Below are positions 19,181 to 29,504 of a stretch of 64,000 nucleotides of DNA, one piece after another (position 1 is the first letter of the stretch; each line of letters begins with the position of its first letter). The DNA lies in contig JAYXKI010000006.1 in the NCBI GenBank assembly GCA_037892935.1, forward strand, positions 310,001 to 374,000, written 5' to 3'. A program made the translations under genes and the position numbers. The DNA is from Phlebopus portentosus (taxonomy: Eukaryota > Basidiomycota > Agaricomycetes > Boletales > Boletinellaceae). A model generated the notes under the pieces. That model ran no database searches. It saw only the letters and a program-made list of their open reading frames with translations, and had not been told where the DNA came from.

Positions 19181-20799
19181 TGAAACTCCTGTGGACGTTC
19201 TGATGCCGGACAGGGAGTGTATAGTTCGAGGGGCTGCCCTAGAATACCTTCAAGCGGTCAGCAGAGAGTTACACCTGAGCTAAGGGCACAAAGGAATGGA
19301 GGGAAATAGGGATATACAATGGAAGGGCTTGAGGGATGTGAGGGAAGCGCTCGAGGAAGAATTTCGAGGGTAGGCTTCTCCCGAGATCGACGGTGGCAGT
19401 GCAAAGGCTAAATTGACTCTCCGGCTCAGCTGCGAGCTCTGGACTAAAGCCGACTAACCCAAGGCACAAGAACTAATTTAACTAAGCTACGCTAGTCGAA
19501 CCACCAACCCGAACGTGACTAATCAACTGTGCTAACACACTGGTAAGCGACTGCAGCCAATCTCACTCGTAGTCTAAAGTGTCGGAACGCAGCGTAACGG
19601 TTCAAAACGCGATTCGATGGACGAAGGACAATTGCTGAGTGTGTCGAAATGTGATGCGAGGGATGGAGGTGTGAAACGATGATGGAAGGGGACTGAGAGA
19701 ATCGAAGGATATAGGTGGGACGATGAAACTGACCGTTTCCAATCGAAACGATGCGGAATAGCACCGGGCTGGTCTTGAGGAAGCGGAGAGTGGAAAGTCA
19801 AGAGGAAAGGGGTGATATGGTGTCCTTTCCCGACGACAATGGAGAGGAGAAGGTGTTGCGAGACCAAATGCGAGCGGCACGCAGAGTAACTGGGTTATGA
19901 GCAAAACTGGGCGAAACGGTTCGGAACACGTAAGGGGGTCTTGTTTCGGGTGAGAGAAGATAGAGAAGCCTTTATACGATGACGGCGAACTATACGAACG
20001 CACAAATGGCTCTACTGCAAAGAGAGATCACCGATCGACTGTACAGAACACGAAATGTCGTATATTAGACTATAGAGACGAGAGAGTCCACTATAAACAA
20101 GTAGACTAGAGGTCGAGAGGCTTTGAGACGATGTGAGAACTGTAAGCTAAGCTCCCACTCAGCTCCGACTAAGCTGTCCTTCTACTATGAGAGTCGTGCT
20201 ATATTTATACTAATCGTCCAAGGCTGAGTCTCCCAGCGGTCAGAGAACCTACGTCATAAAGAAAAGGGAACGCATATCGCTATCTACAAAGGAGAGGAGT
20301 GCATATGAATGGTTCAAGGGACACATAGGTCAAAAGGAACAATACTAAGCATGTCTGGAACGAGAGCATAATGGATTAAAGGGGACGCATATAGAAAGGT
20401 CAGAATACGTGCGAAACCTTCGGAACTGGGTCTCTTTGAGCGGAACGGAGCGGAACTCGGGGAAACGACTCAGAAGGGCTCTGGCTAGCCTGACAAAGTA
20501 AGTCTGCGATGTTTAACAAAGGAGAGGGACTGAGGACGAGGTTGCAGGGTCAAATCTCTTTGTCTGGTATGCGGATCCGAGGTCCGGAGACTTGTGATCG
20601 ATGCGTGCAAACTCGATGCCATGATTCTCCCGTCTTGATGGCCGATCAAAGAACGGTGCACGTGCCATCTGGACTATGGCGTTCTTGCTAAGTCTACTCG
20701 TTCGAGCAAAACCAGTCGAAACCGAGCGAAACCAGTCGGAACACCGCGGAACTGGTCGTAATGACTCCGTACGTTCCCAAGCTTCAGACTTACTCTTCA
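19181..20799 (-). repeat. Gypsy-B1 3' LTR, 1619 bases
   Basis: On the plus strand it begins TGAAAC and ends CTTCA; in element orientation it is TGAAG to TTTCA. The complement of a TATAAATA box lies near 20210. Closely similar to the LTRs at 21502, 31893, 41576 and 50199. Confidence 0.93.
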
Positions 20800-21497
20800 T
20801 CTCCCGGGTTCATGAAATAGTGACCATCCGCGGTCACTCCCATCTCAATCCGACGCGTGGGAGTTTCGAAGCATAACGTGTCGTGTCCAAATTTTCTTCC
20901 GCTGTCATCTCTTCTTCATTCTCCAACATGTTCACTTCTGAAGAAATCGTCGCGCTCTTGGAACCCATCAACTCCGATGACGACTGGAAGGCAGTGGTCG
21001 CAAAATTCAAGGCAGACGTCGCCTTGGCCAGGTCAGCAATGGATGAACTAGACCATGGCGTTACGACGGTAATTCTGCCGGATAAGACAAAACCGGTCGA
21101 ATGGATCGCGCCTACAGGTTCGATGACGGTTCGGTGGTTGACGAATCCGGTGATGGAATCTTTGATGGATGGGTGGAAGGCAACCATGGTGTGTAAACCG
21201 CGCACTCTAATCAAGAATTTTTGTTAACGAAATTCGACAGGCACGGAAGGAAGCGTTGGAGCAAGTCCGTCCCAAAGGAACGAAAGAAGTCTGGTCGGAG
21301 ACGGCGTACTCCAACTACTGCGACACGGACACTCTCCTACGGACGCTGTACTACGATCGATGGGAATTTTACGCCAGGATGGAGACCAAACGACGAGCTT
21401 TCTTCTGCAGACGCAGGGTTCCATTCCATCCAGCCTCGTTCGATTCGACTCGTGGGTTCTTCTTGGGCGATTCGTTCCCTCCAATGTTCCCGAAACC

Positions 21498-21501
21498 GCG
21501 C
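21498..21501. repeat. Target-site duplication GCGC of Gypsy-B2, left copy
   Basis: GCGC before the left LTR at 21502 and again at 33520-33523 after the right LTR. The uninterrupted target is seen in B2's own third gene near 31190. Confidence 0.92.
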
Positions 21502-23128
21502 TGAAGAGTAAGTCTGAAGCTTGGGAACGTACGGAGTCGTTACGACCAGTTCTGCAGTGTTCTGACTGGTTTCGCTCGGTTTCGACTGGTTTCGCTTGAA
21601 CGAGTGAACTTAGCAAGAACGCCATAGTCCAGATGGCACGTGCACCGTTCTTTGATCGGCCATCAAGACGGGAGAATCACGGCATCGAGTTTGCACGCGT
21701 CGATCACAAGTCTCCGGACCTCGGATCCGCATTCCAGACAAAGAGATTTGACCCTGCAACCTCGTCCTCAGTCCCTCTCCTTTGTTAAACATCGCAGACT
21801 TACTTTGTCAGGCTAGCCAGAGCCCTTCCGAGTCGTTTCCCCGAGTTCCGCTTCGTTCCGCTCAAAGAGACCCGGTTCCGAAGGTTCCGCACATTTTCTG
21901 ACCTTTCTATATGCGTCCCCTTTAATCCATTATGCTCTCGTTCCAGACATGCTTAGTATTGTTTCTTTTGACCTATGTGTCCCTTAAACCATTCCTATGC
22001 GCTCCTCTCCTTTGTAGATAGCGATATGCGTTCCCTTTTCTTTATGACGTAGGTTCTCTGACCGCTGGGAGGCTCAGTCTTGGACGTTTAGTATAAATAT
22101 AGCACAACTCTCGTAGTAGAGGGACAGCTTAGTCGGAGCTGAATGGGAGCTTAGCTTGCAGTTCTCACATCGTCTCAAAGCCTCTCGACCTCTAGTCTAC
22201 TTGTTCGTAGTGGACTCTCTCGTCTCTATAGTCTAATATACGACATTTCGTGTTCTGTACAGTCGATCGGTGATCTCTCTTCGCAGAAGAGCCGTTCGTG
22301 CGTTCGTATAGTTCGCCGTCATCGTATAAAGGCTTCTCTATCTCCTCTCACCCGAAACAAGACCCCCTCACATGTTTCGATCCGTTTCGCCCAGTTTCGC
22401 TCGTAACTCAGTTACTCCGCGTGCCGCTCGCATTTGGTCTCGCAACACCTTCTCCTCTCCATTGTCGTCGGGAAAGGACACCATATCACCCCTTTCCTCT
22501 TGACTTTCCACTCTCCGCTTCCTCAAGACCAGCCCGGTGCTATTCCGCATCGTTTCGATCGGAAACGGTTGGTTTCATCGTCCCACACATATCCTTCGAT
22601 TCTCTCAGTCCCCTTCCGTTATCGTTTCGCACCTCCATTCCTCGCATCACATTTTGACACACTCAGCAATTGTCCTTCGTCCATCGAATCGCGTTTCGAA
22701 TCGTTACGCCACGTTCCGACACTTAAGACTACGAGTGAGATCGACTACAGTCGCTTACCAGTGTGTTAGCACAGTCGATTAGTCACGTTCGGGTTGGTGG
22801 TTCGACTAGCGTAGCTTAGTTAGTTTAGTTCTGGTGCCTTGGGTTAGTCGGCTTTAGTCCAGAGCTCGCAGTTGAGCTGGAGAGTCGATTTAGCCTTTGC
22901 ACCGCCACCGTCGATCTCGGAGAAGCCTACCCTCGAAATTCCTCCTCGAGCGCTTCCCTCATATCCCCGGTTCTCTCCAAGCCCTTCTATTGTCTATCCC
23001 TATTTCCCTCCACTCCTTCGTGCCCTTAGCTCGGGTGTAATTCTCTGCTGACTGTTTGAAGGTATTCTAGGGCAGCCCCTCGAACTATACACTCCCTGTC
23101 CGGCATCAGAATGTCCCCAGGAGTTTCA
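21502..23128 (+). repeat. Gypsy-B2 5' LTR, 1627 bases
   Basis: TGAAGAGTAAG to GGAGTTTCA. A TATAAATA box at 22092-22099 is a likely promoter core; transcription would start about 30 bases downstream. A frame of about 120 codons from 22298 is open in several LTR copies but looks non-coding. The internal region starts agTGGAGCCCA, a plausible primer site; I could not name the tRNA. Confidence 0.93.
22092..22099 (+). promoter_or_regulatory. TATA box in the Gypsy-B2 5' LTR
   Basis: TATAAATA, conserved in all Gypsy-B LTRs in the window (for example near 32480 and 50788). Confidence 0.6.
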
Positions 23129-23130
23129 AG

Positions 23131-25636
23131 TGGAGCCCACGGCGAGGGGGATTTCACTGTCCAACCATTACGAATACCCCGCCAAATTCGTCTAGCAGAC
23201 GAGTTACACGTAGCCAATCCGCTCGAGTCCCTGTAGAACATCAGGTTTTGCCGCCGACTCGAAGGCCGAGGATTGTCAATCGCAACTTACATTCTGCTGC
23301 GGAAAATGCGGAACACAGCAAAACACCCTTGTGACAATCCGTTAGCGCCATTCCTTCCAACACCGATTCCCTAGATCATTCCCCATCTACCATCGCTGAT
23401 TCAGAACTCCCCAACCTCTCATCCGTGCCAGCTTCCACCCCAAGCTCACCGAACAGACCAGCTAGCCCGCCTACCAATTACCAACTACCTACCGGAACTC
23501 AACAGATCTTAGCCAGCAACGCAGCAATAATAGCTCGTCTGTCTGCAAACGCTAACGTATTACAACAACTTGCAAATCGACAAACCGCAATGGCGTACCA
23601 ACCGCCCTCGCGTGGGGACAAACGTGCCCCAATGTTTGACGGCTCAGAACCAAAGGAACTCCCTAGGTTCTTCGAAGACGTTGCAGAAATCGCAAGACAG
23701 GCCGCGTGGATGAGATCACGTCCGAAAGTTCTTGTACTATGCGAAGACCGACGTCGCGGAACTTTGGGAGACTACCGACGAGATTAACGACCCGAACCCT
23801 GATGTGGAGACGGTGAAGAGAGAGATTATAGCTCTATACCCGAGTCTCACGGCAGGGAAACGCTACTCCAAGGGAGAACTGGAGCATTTGGTCGTAGAAC
23901 GGGCGAAGAAAGGGATCAAGAACCGAGAAGACCTAGGCGAATATCATCGAGAATTCGTAAGGCGCTCTAAGTATCTTATAACGAACGGAAAGATCTTGGA
24001 GTCCCAAGCTGACGAGATGTTCCTGATGGGAATTACAGGAGACCTTAGAGAGGCGCTCATTCGTCGTATCGAGATTAAGCTGCCAGACCACGACTCATCT
24101 ACGCCTTACAAGATTAAAGACGTTCTCGAGCATTCGAATTTCGTGCTAGGAGGAAAGATTGTGGGCAGTTTCGGCAGTAACTTTCCACCCCCAGCTACCG
24201 GAGAAGCTTCGACAAGTATCGTGAAGAAGGAAGAAGTGGATTTGGCCAGGGTAATGGATACGTTGAAGAGTTTTCAGGTTACGCTCGACGCCCTGAGCAA
24301 GGGGAACGTTCCGCATCGACCAGGGGCGGAACGCAGCGAAACTCCGCGAAACCCAGTTTGCAACTTCTGCGGCAAAGCAGGACACTATATTCGATCGTGT
24401 ACGAAGGTTCTCGAGTACATCCAAGCCGGAAAGTGCATTAGGAGCCAGGATGGAAGGATTGTGTTGCCGAACGGCGGTCTCATTACGAGGTCGCTACCGG
24501 GGAACAATCTCAAAGAACGAATCGATAGCTTTCATGCTAAAGCCCCAGCGACACACACAGTAGGGATGGTCGAGTCGGTCACGCCCGCATATAGCCATCA
24601 AGCTGGTCCAGCATACGCATATAGTCACGACGAAGAAGATCAGGACGAGCAGGAAAACTACGACATCGAACGTTTGGAGATTTTGATTAACGAGGCGAAG
24701 AAGAAGGCAGCTGGTGGACGAAGAACGAAGCCCGATGGCGTAGAGATCCCTAGAGTTCAGCCTCATAAGAAGGCGCAGGCGAAACCGCAGCCCGCGCCAC
24801 CGAGTGGCACGCGGCCCTCGACAAGGTCACTCCAGTCACCGCAGCAGGACGACATTACCAGGAAATCACAACCCCAGTATAAATACGTCGTACCAATAGA
24901 AGACTCGAGTGCAGTCTCCAACGTTCTGACTCGTACTCTCAATACCCCTATCACCATCAGCCAACGAGAACTCCTCTCAATCGCCCCGGACATTAGGAAA
25001 CAGATGAAGGAGCTGACGACGGCGAAGAGATACAACGCGGCTGAAGTCAAATACGGTGAGGTCGTGGATGATTCACTTACGTTACAAGTTGGGCGTTTCG
25101 CGTCGGAACAAGTCGAAACAGGCGAAACGCTTTCGACGGAAGGAATACTGGCGCTCAGTGGACAAGGCGTTGCCGCAGAGGCATCCATGCCCCTCAGGAC
25201 CGTTAGCGCGTTGATTGAAGACACTCTGAAAGTCGAATGCGTGCTCGACCAGGGAGCCGTAGTGTGTCTGCTCTGCGAAGACGTGTGGGAGAAGCTTCAG
25301 ATACCCCTATCCCCTGACAAAGGAATGATCCTCGAGACAGCAGATGCAGCTAGGTCATCTACCATTGGCATGATCTCTAATGCGAAGTTCACAATAGCCG
25401 GGATTGATGTTTCGCTCCAAGTGCAAGTCGTTCCGAACGCTCCCTTCCAGGCTTTGTTGGGGAGACCGTTTTTCGCTATTACGGAGTGCGAAACGAAGGA
25501 TTACACGTCAGGTGACCAACATATCACCTTAACGGACCCGAACAATCGCAGAAAGCAAAGCAAAGTGGCCACCGGAATTCGAACGATCACGCGAGGACCA
25601 CTTCCAAAGGGTTTTCCGCAAGCGTCGAGGAACTGA
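23131..25636 (+). pseudogene. Gypsy-B2 Gag with protease, frameshifted
   Basis: The capsid-like region is followed by a zinc knuckle CX2CX4HX4C (CNFCGKAGHYIRSC, from 24359), the RIVLPNGGLI motif common after Gag knuckles in mushroom gypsy elements, and an aspartic protease fold whose active site reads VLDQGA (Asp codon 25247-25249). DQG in place of DSG/DTG is conserved in B1 and B3, so it is native to the family. Relative to B1, five bases are missing near 23710, shifting the frame, so this Gag is broken. No in-frame ATG exists before the MAYQP motif (23590); the frame is open back to the LTR, so initiation may need splicing or a non-AUG codon. The frame ends at TGA 25634-25636. Confidence 0.85.
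25609..25615 (+). promoter_or_regulatory. Probable -1 ribosomal frameshift site GGGTTTT at the gag-pol junction
   Basis: The heptamer is in the correct phase (G GGT TTT) of the gag frame, 19 bases before its stop. Slipping back one base gives SASVEELIE and enters the pol frame exactly. The same heptamer stands at 39090-39084 (B1) and 54200-54206 (B3). Confidence 0.7.
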
Positions 25637-28600
25637 TTGAGAGAAATCGGCGAGACGAGAAAGGTAGTAACGAATTGCCGGTTCAGGTATTTTCCTATGA
25701 TTTCGAATTTATTTCACACATGATCCCATCTCTTTTCAACCAACGGTTGCCTTATTTATTAAACAAAAATTGCTATACTACTGACAAAGAAGAACGGTCA
25801 TATTGTTCATGTGTTTTAGAAACCCCAGAAGAAGAAGACGCAGCGGTAATGGCTTACAAATGAGTAGCGCAGAAAGTCAGGCCGATCCCGGGAGTCCTTC
25901 CAGAAGAATACAGGATCGTGCGAAGGCAGCATCCGGATCCGTTGAGAGGGATGCCCGAGATGCCAATTGTACCAAAGCCGTTCGAACCCACGGGTCGTGT
26001 AACCGCCGAAAGGATGGAAGCACTGAAGATCGACGAGAATACCTTTCTGTGGCCGGCGGAGAGGTTATTAGTGAAGAATCTGATTATGTTGCAGGGAGAA
26101 GCGTTAGCATGGACCGAATCCGAACGCGGAACACTCGATCCGACGTATTTCGACCCGATACGCATTCCCACGATACCGCATATACCGTGGCAGCACAAGA
26201 GCATTCCAATTCCCCCGGGAATTCATGACAAGGCCCTCGAGCTTATTCGAGAGAAGATTCGCAACGGGGTTATTGAACTGTCGAATTCGTCGTATCGATC
26301 TAGATGGTTTTGCTTGGTAAAGAAAGACAAGGAAACGTTACGATCCATTATCGACTTGCAGGATCTTAATGCGGTTACGGTCAAGGACTTGGCAGTACCA
26401 CCGAACATCGAAACGATCGCAGAGAGCAGTGGTGGACGAGCTTGTTACACGGAGTTGGATTTATTCGTGGCATTCGACCAAAGAAAGCTGGACGAACAAT
26501 CTCGAGATCTTACTACGTTCCAGACACCCTTGGGAACATTTCGAATGACGGTTCTACCAATGGGATACACCAATTCATTGCAGATTATGCATAACGACGT
26601 GGCCTTTATCCTTCAGGACGAGATTCCGCACGTTACGAACCCTTTCGCAGACGATGCGCCCGGTTTAGGTCCAAAATTGCGATACGAGTTACCAGACGGT
26701 TCGTATGAGACCATACCGGGAAACTCCGAGATTCGTCGTTTCGTGTATGAGCATATATGCGATGTGAACAGGATTTTGCAGCGAATGAAGGCGGTAGGTG
26801 GAACGTTTTCAGGGAAGAAGTTGGTGCCGTGTGTGGAGTCAGCGGTATTCGTTGGACACAAGTTAACGTACCAGGGACGCGAGCCAGACGATTTGAAAGT
26901 GCAGAAGATACGAGATTGGCCGCCATGTAGAACGCTGACGGAAGTCAGAGGATTTCTGGGAACGGTAGGAGTCCTTCGAATTTTCGTCAAGGATTATTCG
27001 AAACTCGCTCGCCCGTTGTACCGCATGACAAGGAAGAACCAGATTTTCGCGTGGACAGACGAAGAACAGAACGCAATGGACGAACTAAAGCAAGCCGTTA
27101 TTCTTTGCCCCGCGCTGTGCGCAATCGACTACGCGTCAGACAACGAAGTAATACTGGCAGTAGACTCGTCTATTATTGGAGTTGGTTGGTATTTAGGACA
27201 AGAGCACTCGGATGGAAGGCGAAGGATCAATCGATTCGGTTCTATTAACTGGAATCAGACCCAGGCATCGTATTCACAGCCGAAAATCGAGTTATACGGC
27301 TTATTTCGAGCATTGCACGCGATGCAACTGTATCTCATCGGAGTCCGGAATCTAGTAGTCGAAATGGACGCAGCATACATCAAGGGGATGATCAACAATC
27401 CCGACCTGCAGCCCAATGCGACCATTAACAGATGGATCGCAGGTATCCTTCTCTTCAGTTTCAAGCTCAGACACATCCCAGCAGCCGATTTCCGATGTAC
27501 CGATGGATTATCCAGACGAAGAGCAGCCGAAGAAGACCCCCCTCCTGATGAAACGTACGAAGACTGGGTAGACGAAACGTACGGATTTGCGATAGAAGAG
27601 CCGGTTTTGACATACCAAGTAGCGCAACAGGGCGGAACACCTAGCGAAACAGCGACCAAGGACCTATTTCCTTCTACGGAATCTGCGAGAAGGAAGGATA
27701 GCTGCTTAGATGATGTCACAAAGCTAATCACGCATCTCACACGCCCAGACAATCTTAGCGATAGTGGCTATGCAAAGCTAATCAGGTACGCAGCTGACTT
27801 CTTCGTGAAAGGAGGCCGTCTGTGGAGAAAAGCGCGGAACGGCCGGCACCAAGTCGTAATAGAAGCGAAACGCAGATGGGACCTAGTCAAGCAAGCTCAC
27901 GACGATCTAGGACACAAAGGAATTTTCTGCACTCGAATGCGACTGCTGGAGAGATTTTGGTGGCCGTCCTTAGGACAGGACGTGAAGTATTTCGTGCGCA
28001 CCTGTCATGAGTGCCAGATACGCCAGACAAAGAATATTCTTATCCCACCGAACGTACCGGAGGTAGCCCCTCTGTTTCAACGCATCCATATTGACTCGAA
28101 GGTTATGCCGAAATCGAGTGGATTCCGGTATATCGTGCATGCGCGTTGTTCGTTAACCGCGTATCCCGAATTTAGACTTCTTCGAGAAGAAACTGGCAAG
28201 ACCGTAGGCCAGTTTATCTTTCAGAACCTTTTGTGTCGATATGGAGCATGCCCCGAAATCGTTACAGATAACGGCACACCATTCGTCGCCGCGCTAGATT
28301 ACTTGAAGATGCGGTATCACATCAACCACATTCGGATTTCGTCATACAACTCACGCGCAAATGGATTAGTCGAACGCAGACATTTTGACGTACAGGAAGC
28401 CTTGATTAAAGCTGCAGACGGTAATGACAAGCATTGGAGTGATCACGCTGACTCGGTATTTTGGGCAGAAAGAATCACGATCAACAGAGCAACAGGAATG
28501 TCCCCGTATTACATGGCCCATGGAGTCGAAGCAGTTTTGCCTTTCGACCTCGCAGAAGCAACATACCTAGCACCGCCGCTCGATTCGCCAATTACGACGT

Positions 28601-29058
28601 CGGAACTCATCGTAATACGTGCGAAACAACTCCAGAAACGTCCAGAAGAGTTGGATCGCGTTGCAAAACTCGTCATGAATGCAAGGCATGCATACGCGAA
28701 GCAGTTCGCCGAGGTGGAGAAGCATAGAATCAAGGACTACGACTTTCAGCCAGGAAGCCTCGTACTCTTGCGAAACACGCGTATCAAGATGGAACTCAAT
28801 CGTAAAATGAAACCCCGCTATTTAGGCCCCTACGTGGTAGTTCGACGCACCCAAGGCGGTTCGTATATCGTCGCCGAACTCGATGGAGCGGTTTCGAAAC
28901 TCCGAATAGTAGCGTTTCGCCTGGTTCCGTACTTCCCGCGTTCGCATTTGACTGTTCCGGTGACCAAGCTCATTGGATCGGACGAAGATGATGACATACC
29001 CAAAATAGAAGATTCGCCAGAGAAATTCCCTGTCGATGAGTCCCAAAATTCCGATTAA
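25616..29058 (+). pseudogene. Gypsy-B2 Pol (RT, RNase H, integrase), one in-frame UGA
   Basis: The -1 frame starts SASVEELIERN and continues to 29058. Reverse transcriptase spans about 26200-26900, with ELDLFVAFDQ and an FADD active site (26644-26655) in place of the usual YxDD. RNase H follows (LAVDSSIIGVGW), then the integrase zinc finger (HDDLGHKG, CHEC), the DDE core (IHIDSK, VTDNGTPF, GLVERRHF) and a GPY/F module (YLGPYVVV). There is no chromodomain. The only stop is UGA at 25861-25863, between VMAYK and VAQKV; the decayed B3 copy has CGA (Arg) there, while B1 also has UGA. It may be a CpG mutation inherited by both, or a recoded stop. Otherwise the frame is intact. Confidence 0.9.
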
Positions 29059-29504
29059 ATCATTCATTTCCCTTCATATATGCTCCTTACTTATTTCCGA
29101 TTCTCTCTCTCTCCTCTGATCAATTCTAATCTTCCAATTCTCCTTCTATAGTTTCGTCTCTGCTAGCGTGATCCACAATAGGATCTAACGCGTGTACTTT
29201 TACTTAATACGCAGTTCCGCACGGTTTCGCTGTTCAAAACAGCGGAACGACGGCGAAACACCTCATTTCACTTCGTATCAGTTTCCTTTCATCCTATTTC
29301 TTGAATTCTTTGATCTATTCTTCTAGCCTTCACTCAGTCTCGCTCGATCGCACAAAATTTCACAAAAACCGAAACAAAATCGTATAAATTAACTATAAAA
29401 ACAACTATGTACAGTACAAGTTATTTTTCTTTTTCTTTTGTCCTTTTCTTTTTCTATTTTACAAAAGTCCGACCAGGACATAGAGCATACACGATGATTA
29501 TACT
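29059..29504. other. Convergent intergenic region between Pol and the third gene of Gypsy-B2
   Basis: 446 bases between the pol stop and the stop of the antisense gene. Pyrimidine-rich on the plus strand (ttttctttttcttttgtcc, 29425-29460), with no coding frame. It probably carries the transcript ends of the antisense gene. Confidence 0.5.

Noticed and set aside
22298..22657. Open frame of about 120 codons inside Gypsy-B LTRs, seen in several copies
   Set aside because: Copies share it because the LTRs are related. Composition is Ser/Pro/Arg-rich and varies freely, and the B3 version is disrupted. No family resemblance.
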